Positions 23,801 through 38,800 of a stretch of DNA of 64,000 nt are shown here, one piece after another; position 1 is the stretch's first letter, and every line of letters begins with the position of its first letter. The notes under the pieces are model-generated. The model searched no databases and had not been told where the DNA came from. It worked only from the letters and a program-made list of their open reading frames with translations. The stretch comes from Diadema setosum (Eukaryota; Echinodermata; Echinoidea; Diadematoida; Diadematidae): contig CM067072.1 in NCBI GenBank assembly GCA_033980235.1, positions 32,959,759-33,023,758 on the forward strand. Reading direction: 5' to 3'. The position numbers were made by a program, and so were the translations under genes.

Positions 23801-26800
23801 CAGAACACCTACCGCACCAAAGTGGTCAGAAACTTCTGGCAGACCTTGCAGAGGTTAGTCGTTGTTGTTGCCGTGGTTACATCATTATCAAGTGGTCAGT
23901 CACAAGGGAGTCACAAATTTGATATGTAATTTTTGACTGTATTTCATTGGTTCCTGTTTTCCACCTGAACAAAGTACTAAGTATGTCATTGCCGTTAATT
24001 TGATACTTCACTGAAAACACAAGCCCGACCTACATGTACATTGTACATTTTAGTGATACATTCATTCTGCAGAAAAGAGAGGAAATACAGAGGAACTGCA
24101 GCTTAGTTACTACATTGTAGATCATGTGACATATTTTTTGCTAGTATGGTATTTGATTATTTGTGAATATTGAGACAATTCCGCAAGTGGTTGAATTTGC
24201 CCCTCCCCCCCCCCAAAAAAAAAAAAGAAAAAAAAGAAGAAAGAAATAGAACAAGTGGGACGGTATGAGAAATAAGTGATTTCTCTTTGCGGTTGGAAAG
24301 TTAGTGATTGCCCATGTCAGAGACAATACACAGTGCAGTACAATTGTGTCATGGGAAGTAATATTTTTGTGTGAATTGTTATTTTGTATTTTTTTCAATT
24401 GACTTGCTGAGTATTTGTTTACAGTATACCTGTATGATAGTTCTTAGTTAAAAGGAAGATAAACCCCAAGAGCAATGTGGATTGAGTGAAAGCAGCAACA
24501 TTAGTAGAACACATCAGTGAAAGTTTGAGGAAAATCGGATAATCGATGCAAAAGTTATGAATTTTTAAAGTTTTGGTGTTGGAACCGCTGGATGAGGAGA
24601 CTGCTAGAGGTTATGACGTATGAGTGGACAACAACATAAAGAAAATACAAAGAAAATTCCACAAAAATTCACTTTTCTAGCATGATAAAGGAGCACTTGA
24701 CTAATAGCTTTCAGAAAGCGGGGGAATAATTGCTACCCTTAACATATGTCAGTATCAAGTTGATGGAATGTGTTATTTTCATGAAAAATGAATTTTTGTG
24801 GAATTCTCTTTATATTTTCTTTATATTGTTGTCCACTCATACGTCATGACCTATAGTAGACTCCTCATCCAGCGGTTCCAACACCAAAACTTTGAAAATT
24901 CATAACTTTTGCATTGATTGTCCGATTATCCTCAAACTTTCACTGATGTGTCCTACTAATGTTGCTGCTTTCACTCAATCCACATTGCTCTTGGGGTTTG
25001 TGTTCCCTTCGAAGCAACATTATTATTTATGTATTCATTTTTTTTTTTTGGGGGGGGGGAGGATTTGTGATGTGGAGGTGGTGTGGGTTGATGCAAACTG
25101 AAACATGCTGTAGTTGAGAGGAGTTTGGTAAGAATCATTGTAATTGGAATTGTTTGTCTTTGTATAATCTTTCCATTTTTTGAGCGCATAGGGACATATG
25201 CGCTGTGTGTTATGCACTACATCTGCATATAAACACTGACCTGTTAAGTAACGTTATTATTAAGAATAATCTCTTTGACCCTGTTCTTCTCTTTCACACA
25301 CACCTGTTCATACTCAGTGTCATCTTTAATATTCACATCCCTACAGAGTATAGTATTTCCCAGTGTGACAGGCATATCTTGCTTTATTCTTGTAAATGTG
25401 GAAACTTTGTAAGTTTTGTTTGAATGCTGGATCAGTGTCATTGGGTTAGTTATTAGGTGGATGGAAGAATTATAAATATTTCTGTAAATATTTTGATAGA
25501 AAAAAAGAAAAAAAAAATGCATTCATATTTTTTGCATTTTTGGCTAATTCCATTGCGCATGACACCTGTCAAAATTTCCACAACTTTGAATATTCAGAGT
25601 TAACCATTTTCTGGTTTTCCAACAGTTTGCGGGAGACGGACCAGCTGCTGGTACACCTGCAGTCATTTGCCGCCAACCCTATCTACTACACAGTGCCGGA
25701 GAGTACCAAGGGGGGTATGCCTCTGTTCTACATGCCCCCCAACTCCACCTCACCGGTTCTCGCCCAACAGCCCCACAACCCCAAGTGAGTTGGGTTTACT
25801 ATATTAAGTAGGGAAGGTGGCACGGGGATGCTGAGTGTTGTAGATGCTCTTACTTCTTGCTGACAGGAGAACTGGTTTAGAACTCGTTGCATCTACATTT
25901 AGCAGGGATGCCAGTTTTCAGGCAAAAGCCTGAATCCAGGCCTTTGTGGTGTAAAAGTTCAGGCACTTTAGTGAATAAAGTAGCTTCATGTAGATGCACT
26001 TCAGGCCTCCTTTTTCATTCTTTTTGGCATCCCTGATTTAGATACAGCTACCACAGCATAATTGCCTTTCTGCAAGTCTTAGTGACAGGTTTAATATAGA
26101 TTTGTGATTATTTTAGGTCCTTCAAAAAATCTCTTTATGACAGACAGGTGTATTGGGGAGTTGATGTGTCTCATCTAATGATACTTTCAAAGAGCACTTT
26201 CATCAACTCAAAAGTGACTTGTAGCAATTCTGTACTTTGAAACAGCAATGTTTTGTGCCAGCCTCTATTTATATCAAAGATCCTGCGGAATCATTGTGTT
26301 TTGTAGGGTCCCGCACATATTTGTTTACAATATTTACCGCTATGCAAATTATTGCTTTGATGGTGCAGCTGCATTGTACACAACAAGGATGACATTGTGC
26401 TTCCCTCAGCTTCCACAGATTTCTCACAAGAATTTCTTATGTATATTTCGTAGTCTTCTTATCACTTTTCGACTAGTGACATGTTATGGCATAATATTCT
26501 GTAATATTTTACTTTCATGAAGGGACTCTGGGCTGGATCAATTTGCTGCCTTCTGGAAACGAATCGCTCTGATGGAACCAAAGAGATGGTAAGACTTTCT
26601 GATCGTCTTGGTCACTGGTCATGTGACAGGATAGCAAAAAGGAGAGGAAGATGTAGGATATTGTGAGCGTTAAAGATGGGCCATCCCTTTTGCATTCCTT
26701 GCCAAATAGCGCAGAACATGATATATTCCACGAGAATGACAAGATTATTTTAAAGCTATAAAATTTCTGTGGTATTTGAAGGTTGTTAGCCGTAAAAATT

Positions 26801-29800
26801 CAAATAATGCACCAAATGCTCACTGTAATATATTCTGTGTGCGAGGCACAGCTGCATATACGTGTACTAATCCTCCTGTGGTTGTAATATGATACTTCAA
26901 ACAAAAGATATGCATGTTAAAGCTGTCAGAAAGGAAGATTTCGCTAGCTTCTTTTACTGTGTTATCTTTGGCAAATAACAACACACCACTTACATGAACT
27001 AAATATGTGCATCACACAGGTCTGTAAAGCTAGACTAGTAGTTTAGATTTGTAATTTTTTTGTAGTACGAAAGAATTATTCGAATCTTAACAGTCAATTT
27101 AACTCAACAAATAAAGACCCTCTTGAGTTCAAAATTTACAGGAGGTTTCCAGATAGTGTTTCCTTCAATACCTAAGTGTTCTCACCAAATTTTCAAAATT
27201 TTGCATGCAAAAGGATGGTATGTCTTTAATGTCATAAAGGGAACACTTATTCATACGGACTTGCTTTCAGAAACCATTTCACTGCACCCCAATGTTGGTC
27301 TGCGTTTATCCTTTGTTATCTAATGAGGAACACCTCCTAACCAGAACTATCCTGTCAACATTCGGGCTGTTCTATTAATGAGGCAGTTACTGTATACTGT
27401 ATGCACCGAATATTTCTCGAGGTTTTTATTTTCGCAAATTTCACGAGTTAGTTGCTTTTCACAAATTTAAAGACATGCAAAAATATTGACTCTGATCCTA
27501 ATATGAATGTGTGCACGTGTGCATTTCTCCGTTTAGTATTGTATTCTATGGTCACAAATTTAACCACTTGCAAAATTGTCAGGAAGTCCTGATTTGCAAA
27601 AATTTTGACCCGCTATTGATACATGACGCATACAGTACCTATTTAGAAAATATGTAAAAAACACTCCCATCAGGACAATGCTTGCTACATCCAGACTGTC
27701 CCACCAAAGAGGAGGCAACTGTACTTATTTCCAAGTCTGTACTGAAGCTTGTCTGTCAGGTGTGTGCATTCTTGTCACTGAATCTATCACTGAGTTTTAC
27801 ATCTCTTTAATACCGTGCAGGCAACGCTGGCTTCACACTCACCGCATTGGAATGCTTCTCTTGCCAGATCTGTGAGTATACAAACCAAAGTACAGTCAAC
27901 TTTGGTTAAGTGGAATCTGATTGGATCAAAGCCAAGCTTTGACTTTCTCAACATTAAACCAAACTGAGATTGAAATGAATGATTCAATGTATAGCTTTCA
28001 TTGTAGTGGAGCGATGTCAAAGCAACCATGTGAGTAGTACTCTACCATTCTATGAATGTGACATGAATGGATTCGTAAGAAAAAATATCATGCACTGAGA
28101 AAATGACAAATAAGTGAAAATTCTGGCCCCCATTACATTGTATCTTGTTACTGTCCTCAGATGGACGTATTTGTGCTGAGGTAGGTGCTCAATGAATACT
28201 GATTTTAATGATTTCCCCACTCTCCAATCTACAATATAAATATGGGTTGCTCTTAATATGAACTTCATTTGTTTGTTTCTGTAATTTTACTGCTGTCATG
28301 CTTTTCATTATATTTCGTTTGAGGCACAAATTTCTTGAAGTAGTATAATTGTGCGCTTGTGCTATTGTCTTTGACACATTTCTGTCAACCCCTCGTTAAT
28401 GCCTGTAGACCCCTTCCAAAGCACCTGCACTTGCCCAACTCCAGCGGCCGGTATGCCAGCATCCAGTACCGTATGGCCCTCAAGGAGGTCAACAGCCTCC
28501 TGAAGAAGAAGAGTACCTTCATCCTCCTTGACAACCACAGCTACATCAAGCTCAACTTTACGTGAGTCCTTGCCCTCTATCTCCAAAGAGAACGTCTTTC
28601 GGGGCATGCATTTCACTTGCAGTGTTAACCCTTAAAGGTACTAGCCCACATTTGCAAACCCACGAAAATCAAAACTGCATAAAACAGGTCCAATATGACT
28701 TCAAGTACAAGTTATAACAGTAACATACCTCACCTGTCGCTCTTTGTCTATACTATTCGATAAAAGAGAGAAAATCATCGTTTTAAAATCAATTTTCAAA
28801 CCGGGTCAACCCGACCCAAAATCGAATTACGAGCGCGGGCTATAGCTACGTACATTGTACATGTAACACGTACGTGGACCGGAGCTAGCGAGCGTTATAT
28901 GCATGCATACGGATTACGGTGCATTTTCATTTATTTTTATGAAAGTAATGGACTAATTGGAACGAAATTTTGCACAGGTGTTACTGCAATCATACCCAAA
29001 CTCCATGCTAACTATGAGACCAATTGCTGCAGGTTTACAAATGTGGGCTAATGCCTTTAACACACTGAGCTTCATTGCGCATTTACAGTCTCGAGGACCA
29101 AGGTTATGCATAATCAAATACTACAGAGTACCATTTTCAATTGTACCTGCAGGTGGCACACAATCATTGCGTCGTCTCATGTGGTATATAGACTACATGT
29201 TATGCAGGAGTGAGTCAGTATTTTAAGTTGTTCGCCTCTTTCGTAATTCAGTACACAGCAAAGAGCAACGACATCCGTGTTGGCTATTGAAAATGTACTT
29301 AAACTTGTAAGTAAAATTTATGTTGAAAGATAAACATCTTAGTACTTGATTTGTAGCCTTCTTTGCATACATACTGTGTATATGAAGTTGCTAATATTTT
29401 GTGCAGCAGTGGAGTTGTTCAAGTGTAGCAATAGCAGCCCTCTCTGCATATTACACTGTGGTGCAGTTGGGTTCTGACATAAAGATAACCACCTGTAGGA
29501 ACTATGCATTGACATACTTCTAACAGAGCATACCCCTGTTTGATGTGTGATTTCCACAAGTTGGCTACTCCTCCAGCACATTCTTCTGTCCAGATTAGGA
29601 TGTACAAATACTATTGCTTCTATTACGTAATGCAGGCACTACCCTTTCAACTGCCTGGGGAAAGGGGGGAGGGGGTACCCATTTGTGGAAAGGTGAAGGC
29701 GTATTCAAATGCAGGATATTATACTGTTTTGGGAGTCCGGGCCTTATCCTCTATGCCATATCCTCCACATTTGAGGTTAATCTGTGAAGCACCTGTTTTA

Positions 29801-32800
29801 CTTGAGTGGTGGATGGTTTCATCGTACACCATGTGTTCTTTCTCTAATGTGTGTGTGGTGCTAAAAAGGATCTACTTGTAGCATTCCCAACACACGACCA
29901 AATTCACATCTAGAAGAGATGAATAGTGTACAGTGAAACCACTCACCACTAAATGTCCTACCACCTGTCCATGAAAAGGACCTACATTGTAGTTCAGGCA
30001 TCCCCAACAAAGGTCCACACTCACATCCAAGAAAAACATACATGGTGTACCGTGAAACCACCCACCACTAGATGTCCTACCACCATGGAAGCCCACCAAA
30101 GACTATCTTCCTTTTTACCTCTACTCATCTTTTTTCCAGTGAATCAGGAGGACCACCCATATCATTCTACATCATCAGGGTGTCTAGTAAGACCCCACTG
30201 GTCCTCAGACTGGCCTTCCTTGGAGGCACCCCAGGACACGAGAGAAACAAGGTGACCTTGACTGACTTCCAGTCGTCATGGGTGTGGGGAATTCGTTTAG
30301 TGTATCCCTTTGGTTGGCAGCAAATCTTGTATTGGGGACAGTCATTCAACATTTCCTTTCTGTATGTTGCGTGAAATGTGCAAAGATAACTGACACATTT
30401 GTGTGTGAGAGGAATCATTATCATGTATTCATTCACTAATCAATTTGTATTGAATTGCCAAAGGCATGGCTATATTTTCTTTGCAGCAGATGTTACTGTG
30501 TATTTTCAGTGATCCCTATTTCCAGCAAAAATCACTCATATTGACCAGATTAGAATATGTGGAGGCCATTTTAGACTGAAACCATAAATTTATGCAACTC
30601 CTCATAAATCTGCAAGTAGAAATCTTCTGCATACAGTCTTAGTTTTCAGAATTATAATCTGTTTGGTCGATGTTTATTGGTACTCCAAACTTTCCCACAT
30701 TTCTTCAGTGAGAACATAAAATTGATATTGATGTTGCTCTTGTTCCTTTATGGCTTTCTTGGTCTGAGAAAGTAATATTTACTCTGTGAAAGGTGAATTT
30801 CCAATTATGTACCATTAACCCCTTCAAAAACCTCCCACCTCAATTGCCAATGGCAATGTACACATTGGTCAGAGCATATGTTGGCAGTGGGAGAGTTAGC
30901 TGCTTTGACTCCTTTAGAGCAAGTACATCTTGTAGTCCTGATGTAAAGGATTTCGATGAGCTTATGGTGTTCTATCGGAAGCGTTAGGGAACTTCGCAAG
31001 TTGATGCTTTACAAGACACGATGTGACCAGCCATGAGGGTACTGCATCCTTTAGTTCATTGTGCCATGCAAGCACTCTCATAAATGTCCAGCGATACAGC
31101 TCAGCCAAGTTGCAATGTTCCCAGATGTAAATGCCGTAAACAATATTATGCCTTTGGCTGCATCGGGGCTTCTGGTACAGCCCTATTTTGGGGGAACATT
31201 GTAGATTTGAGGGGACCTTTAAGCTCATAGCAATGCTAACTGAAGAAATTTGCACATGACGGACACAATCTAATGTCCGTATCTCCACTGCAAAAGCACC
31301 CTATTCCATACTCTTGGAGATCACCTCTCCAGGCTGTGTTTAAAGGGATGGTACAGTTTCGATTGACACGGTTCTTTTCAGGTTTCCAACGTTTTTTGAT
31401 GATTACTTTTTGAGATGATGAGAAACCTCTTATGAAATATCATACAATTCTAAGAGGAAGTCAGAGTTTATTTGATGAAAATTAGTTTAGAAATGGCTGA
31501 GATATCCAAAACAAAGCAATCCTAATAAAAGGTGGGACTCGCCTATTATTAGGGTTGCTTTGTTTTGTTTTGTTTTTGGATATCTCAGCCATTTCAAAAC
31601 CAATTTTCATCAAATAAACTTTGTAGTTATCATAGAATTGTAAGCTCTTTAACATTCATAAGGTGGTTTTTAAGTATCTCACAAGGAGTTAAAAGCTGAA
31701 TCCTCTTTTCAACCAGTACTATACATGTACCATCCCTATAAAATATTTGGTCTTCTTCCCTCAGGTTGTGATGGAGCTAAAGAAGGACCTTTTGGCCCTC
31801 ACCATGCCGAGGAAGAAAGTCTCCCAGTACGTCTACGACAAGCAGCACGGCACCAAGACCACGGTTGTCCACGAATCGGACTCCGACACGCCCCATGGTA
31901 TGGGGAACGACTCCTGTGTAGTACTCCTTTCTAGGCCCATTGAGATGATACTCATGCGGTGAGTCAGGGTTCACTAGCGTCAAATCTTCATTACATTTTA
32001 CAGAAGTGTGCACCATTCTTTTATGGTAAATATATTATCCACTGATTATGGTAAACAAATTATGCGCTCACTTTAAAGCAGTAATGTGTGCTTTATTTTG
32101 TGTTCTTCGTAGAATATGTTCGTGTGCTTTAATGCAGGCCTTCATTGACTAATTGTGATGTTTCACAGCTGTTGCACAGTAGCTGGAGGAGGATACATTG
32201 TATGTCCTATTTTGATAATCCAGTTTTCAAAAACAAACAAACAAGAAGGATAATGGAGCATACCAATTAAACAAAAAGCCATTTGACGGAGGTAACAAGG
32301 AAAACTTATTGCAGAAAATTGTAAAAGCACAGTCACTGGGAATCAACTTGTAAGATAAATTATGCCTTTTGCTGTTATTGTTTTACGCAGTCATGTGATC
32401 TGGCTGTAGACAAATGTGAGTTGATTACATAACCTACATCAGTGAATACTGATGATTTTTTATCCCCATGTCCTGCCCACGCACCAGGTATGACAAGATG
32501 CCAGCTGACTTCACCGACCTGAAGACCTCCATCGAGGTGACTGCCACCTCGGTGCCCGTCTACATGAATAGCAAGGCGCCGAGCAGCACCCTGAACCGCC
32601 TGGCCTGCTACCTCCACCACCGGCGCTGGATCTGGGAGGCCCAAGGTGACCACAGCGTCCAGATGTCCACCAAGGCTGTGGCCAACATTCTGGACGTCCT
32701 CACCAAGTGAGTTTCATGAGAGATGGAGAGAGAGAGAATTTCTTTAAGCGTCACCTCGATGAAAAGTGTTAAAGGGAGTGAAAATTTGTCTACTTTCTAA

Positions 32801-35800
32801 AGTGGCACAAACAGTTTTAATTCTTGCTTTAATAAATTTTCGTGATTTTATTTCTTCATAATTCCACCTACAGTGTATAACATTACATCATAACTATAGA
32901 CGTCAAGTACATATATTCATTTAAATGGATCTAGATGGATAGATCTATAGAAAAATGCCTGGACAGATTGGTAAAGAGATGTATGGAAAGAATGGTAGAT
33001 TGAGACATAATGCAGGCTTTACCCAGTAACAAATTTAATTTACAGTGTGCCTCACATGCTCATGAAAGAATCATGCATATGAATAATTCAAAACCAAGAA
33101 GCAAGCAGACAAGAGACCAGATGTGAATATTTATGCATGGATTCATTCTTGGTAGTTGTACTTGTACAATCTGTTGTTAAAAAAATATATCATACTTTTA
33201 TTAGTCTTTCTCATATTCTTTATTATCACAATCATACATGATTATACACTTTTAGCTTCCATTGATTCAGTTAGAGATACAAATGTGAATTAACACCATT
33301 GCCCTTTGCTACCTCTATTGCCAACCACATTGTATCTTCATTGTAACTGATTGACAAATTGCCCTATGTCGACTTTGTATCTTGTTATACAGACTACGTC
33401 TCCAGCAGGGATTTCATGTGGCGTACTCCACAAGCGGCATTCTCAGCTTTGTCATTGAGCTCAAGATGAAGGTTTGGCTTTAGCTAATAACTGTACAGTA
33501 ATCTCGTGCATTCCGGATTGTTACATTGATGTAGAGGAGAAGATTACGTGACATATACCCAAGCAATCAGTAAATCATAATTAGACTTAAGAAGGGCGTT
33601 CAAACACTTTTACATATCTTTCTGTCTCTCTACTCCCTGTTTATAAGGTTCAAATCTGCATATTGAGATTCCTGAAAAGTAATTCACCCTCTAATATAAA
33701 GAGCTCATCTCAAATTGTGGAAGTGGTCATCATTCTTATTCATTTATTTATCTATTTATTCATTTATTGTCCATCTATATGTTTATCTATCTAGTCATTT
33801 ATCAATTTATATTTTAGGGGATGGGGGTTCTGCTTCTAACTTATCTACTGTCTTGTTTGTCTTGTGTGGGGTCTATGTTTGTGGCTGGATTCTGTACCTG
33901 GGTATGGATATACTGTAGGAACAGTGAAAATGGCTTATCCTGATGAAGAGATCATGTATTACAACGAGGTACTGCTTTTAGCGAGGTAATTTCAGCAGTT
34001 TCCATTTTCCATTACTGTATTTAGCTACTGTAGTCTCTTTAATTGTAAGTTTACAATAAGGTACATGTACCAGTTGTAACAAGGTAAAACCAGGGGTCCC
34101 GACAACCATCAAAATCAAATGCGCTCTCTCCCGATTACGACACAGAACCCACTCGCCAGCATCATGGAGAAGACGAAGCCAACAAGCGAGAAGACGGAGG
34201 CGGAGACAGCTGGTAGCAGGGACGACGCCTCGAAGGAGACATCGTCCACCAATGGCCACGATGTCTTCCCCTGCCTCCTGCAATACATCATCTTTCCTCC
34301 GCATTCAGCCACCTTCAAGAGGGACAGGACGATCTCGTGAGTGAAAATGAGAACGTTTCAAAAAATTTGTGATAGCCGTCTTTATTACAGAAGAACGTTC
34401 AAAACATTCAGCCCATGAAAATGGTGTATAAACATTGTGAGACTGCCTGCTTGAAATATACCTCAACATGAATGTCATGTGATTTATATAGCTCGAAATA
34501 ATCAAAACTGATTAGAGTCTTTTTATCTTTGTCTTTGTGGTGTTTGTTGTTACCTAAGGTCAAGATAATAGAAAACAAATCATTCTTGTTATAGTTGTCA
34601 AAATTTTGATGTAATTAGTTCAGTAGTTGTGATTGTGTAATGTGAATGTACATCAGTCTATTCTGCAAATATGCAAGGGTCATCATTAGTTTTCTTAAAT
34701 TGAACGGCATGTTTTATGCATAGAAATTCTTGATTGTTAATACAATGTATTGCAGGGGTACCTATAAATGTTAATCATAATACAACATGTTCACATGGTA
34801 CATTCCTAAAACAAATTCTACAAATTAGATGCAGACAGCAAATATATTTACATGTACATTGTACATCATGATGTTGAAATGGACTTTACATATCACATCA
34901 TATCATTCATTTTCCAAAATAAAGTGTTTTATGCCCGTGACATATCACCTTTTTATAAATCTGAACAGTTGTGTTTACAATTTGATGTAAAGAGTTACTG
35001 TGGATGTTGATTTATCTCAAGAAGATGCATTTGTTTGTTTCTTCTCTTGACCAAGGGGTGGGGACGAGGAGGATGGTGATGGTCAGGACACGTCCGAGGC
35101 TGATGGCCGGCTTCAGCTGGTGACCGAGTGTTGGATTGAGCCCCAGAGTGGCACTATCTTTGACCCTCCCAAACAGTGCCCATTCTTCGATGGAGTCACC
35201 TACCCCGCCCTTCCATCTGTGGTGAATATGATGATGCCTTCTCATAATGCATTGTATTTTATATGTTGCATGAAGATTTGTATTTATACTTTTTTTTTTA
35301 GTCATTGTTTACATGGCCATAACATTGATGATCATGCTAAGTACTTATACAAGCATACTGAACACAGAATGCCCAATATCCTCATGTGCACTGTATCAGC
35401 ATATACTGTACAATGTGTATCAATTTATGTGCTTTCATTTTTTTTTTTATTGTTCATAGCAAATAAACCTGAAATTGGATATGAGAAGTCATTCTTTTCA
35501 TATATACTTTCTTTTACAAAGTATGAAAATGGTAGAACATAGATGTTTGTGGATTCCCAGAATATCTGGCTTCACTGAAAATACAGTCTCTTTCCTATTG
35601 GCGTCATTAGTGATATGTGTAGTCATGCAAAATGTTTGTTGTAACTATAAGGCATAAACTTGCTACTGTTACCAATTATGCTGGACCTCCCTCTTACGTA
35701 CATGGAAATTCCATTCTGATATTACATTGCTTAGTATGAAAACACACACACAAAAAAAACAACAACAAACAAACAAACCTAAAAATTGGGGGGGGGGGAA

Positions 35801-38800
35801 CTTGGAAACATAAAACAGAGCTATAAATCTTTAAAGTCCAGAGTATGTGGTAATTCTGTGTGATCTACATGTACATGTATATAGCTGTTGAACAGTTCTC
35901 CATTCAATTCGTACAAAAAAAAGTTCACCACTTTAAAGTTTCTTCAGAGAGAACTTTCTTCAGAACTGTTCTTATACATGTTTCCCTGCAAATAAGTAAT
36001 GTCTGTGCCTAAACATTGTAGAAAAATGGAAATTCATGAAACTACACAAAACACTCAACACACTGATCGCACAGAATTTCCAATTTGCTGTTAAAATACT
36101 CTAGAAGTCTTACAATTCATAACATTTGTTGCATGTCCGATATTTTCTCCAAATTTTCACTGCTCTTCTTTCCTGGTTGTTCTGTATTCATACAAAGCAA
36201 CATAATGGTTTATATTAGTAATGATAATTGATATGATATATGACATGCCAAATCCATTCTATGGAGTGCTCAAGGTGCCAATACATATGATTAGAGAAGG
36301 TAATATTAGGATGGAATTTCCTGTTACTCTCTGTGGTTTTGTTTATTTGTTTGCTTGTTTTTAGATCTTTCCCATGGATCAGAAGATCATCTCTGTTCTC
36401 CTAAACTTTGAGCACCTGAGAGTCATGTGCTCCTCGGACTATGACCGGGAGATGGAGTCGACCTCCTCATTCCAGGGCTCCCCCGGCCAGGGTTTCTCGC
36501 TGAGCGAGACCATCCAGCGCATGCCGTACTTCACCGACTACCTGGGACTGCTACCCATGTGCCAGCAGGCCCACGTCGTGTGCTCCACGTTCATACCAGG
36601 TTAGTTTTGCAGTTTCACATTCAAGTTTGTTGGTAAAGTTGCAGGATGCATTCGTTTCATAGGCACCAGTTTAGCATCCATTCAGTTGTAGTTTATGGTT
36701 TTTATGACATGTAGTTTATGATTAAACAGGGAAACATTGTTAATGATGAGTTTCTTTGGACCACTGAAATTTCCTTGTAATTTTCTGTATCTCATTATAT
36801 CAGACATGAAGTAAAAGAATATAAAAATTGCCTCATAATGTCAGGTATGGTGTATCTTGCTACATCCAACCTCATTATAACAAGATTCCACTACACATCT
36901 ACCTACATGTATCTATTGTCTTTATTGTGTACCTAGTATCTACAGTTGTATCTATTTATCCATATAAAGATACAGTGTATATGCGTGTGTGTTATGTATG
37001 AGGCAAATATATTTGTCCTGGATGTCAAAAGTGTGTGGCACATTTTGAGAATATGTTTTTTTTTTTCCCATTGGGGTTATTCCCATTGCTTGGGCAAATG
37101 AACTAATGTGATCACATCTGAATAACATTGTGTCAATAATGCTTCGCTTGCAGATTCCTTCTCCATGAACCATGTGTTCGCAAGGTTTTGGTATGACACA
37201 AGAGTGTGAAGCTTCCTGAATGATGTACCATAAGAGGCACGCTACATGTATGTCCCTCCCTGTTTTTGTAGGTAACAGTGAGAATGCCAATGTCCGGTCA
37301 GGCCACCCCTTTCAGCATCCCAAACCCAACGACATCCTCTTCACCCTGCTCCTGGGCTCCCTGAAGGCGATGACCAGCGTCCGACTGGACCTCTCAGCCC
37401 GGGACAGCCTGCTCCTCGCCCAGTCCATCCTTGACCGCCACAAGGGCGATGACGCACCTCTCCCGTTCGCCCTGGCGGCGACGGACATCTCTGCCCTGCT
37501 GAGGGAGTTGGATGAAGATGGCATGGAAGATACCGCTAAGGCCCCGGAGCATGGGTTGAGCAGCCTGGTGGTGGACGCGCCACGGAACATCCCCAAGTGG
37601 ACGATGTTTGTGACGGACATTGGTAAGGACCACTTGATACTAGCCTTCGTGCCCTCCTCCTACAAGGACTTGCAGCTTCTCATGGAGAAACCTGAGGAAC
37701 AAGTGGAGGACAAAACGGAAGAAGGGGTGGATGATGCTGACCAAGAGGAAACAATGAAAAAGGAAGACCCCAATGTTGATAGTTCAGATGGCACTGGTGC
37801 GGAAGCATCCCAGTCGGAGATTGGAGCTTCTGATGAAGGATCACCCTGTGAGGAAGGGTCGGCCATGCAGAGCCTGGCCCTACCGATATTTGTCTACGAT
37901 TGCTCCCTGTCCAACCTGACCAATCACCTGCTGGGGCGGCTGGACCAGCGCTCGGTGAAGAACGTCTTCAAGGACCTGACGTTTGCCACCCAGGAGGCTG
38001 AGGCCCAGGCCCCGCCCACTCCCAGGGCGGTGCCCAGACATCGGTCTCGTGCGGCCAGTGAGCAGAATGGTAGGATGTGACGTAATGATGTTCTCTGGTA
38101 TGCACTTTATATCACTCTAGTGATGAACAGTGGACCAACATGATGTGATTTCGTGAAATGTATGTTTAGACAAACAAAGTGTTAAACAGTCTGTATTTTA
38201 CTGTTGGAAAGAGTAGTAATAGTCACAATGGACAGTGTCTTTATGCTTTACAAGACATTGTGTACTTGTTACAAGTTTTTTTTCTGTATGTACACACGAT
38301 GTATATGATTTATGAATGTGCTCAAAGTAAATAATTTTTGTTGCATTATGAGATTAATTGAATTTTTCACATTATTGTTTTTGAAGTACATTGCAAAATA
38401 GAATATTTGCCATACATGTATTAGCAGAATCAGTTTCTTTGTACTCATAGAATATGATAAGACATGAGATGTGCAGCATAATTGCTTTAAAAGCACTCTG
38501 AGAAATGGTTGTAATCACTATATTATTTGTCTTGCCTGCTGCTTCCTATTTATCTGGCAGATCTGTTCACTGTGCCCAGTCAGAATGTCGGCAAGGCGCT
38601 GGAGTGGTTCTGCGGTCACCTCTCGGACAAAGTCCACAAGACCTTTGTCATTGGCCTCTTCAAGAGCCTCCAGTTGGGCCAGTGGGTGGACTGTCGTGAT
38701 GTCCAGTTCGCCATCGACTGGGTCTGCATGGACTCGCAGCACGAGATTGACATCGCAGAGTTTGTCCAAGTTGTTTGTGGCCATGTCTACAGAGTGAGAG

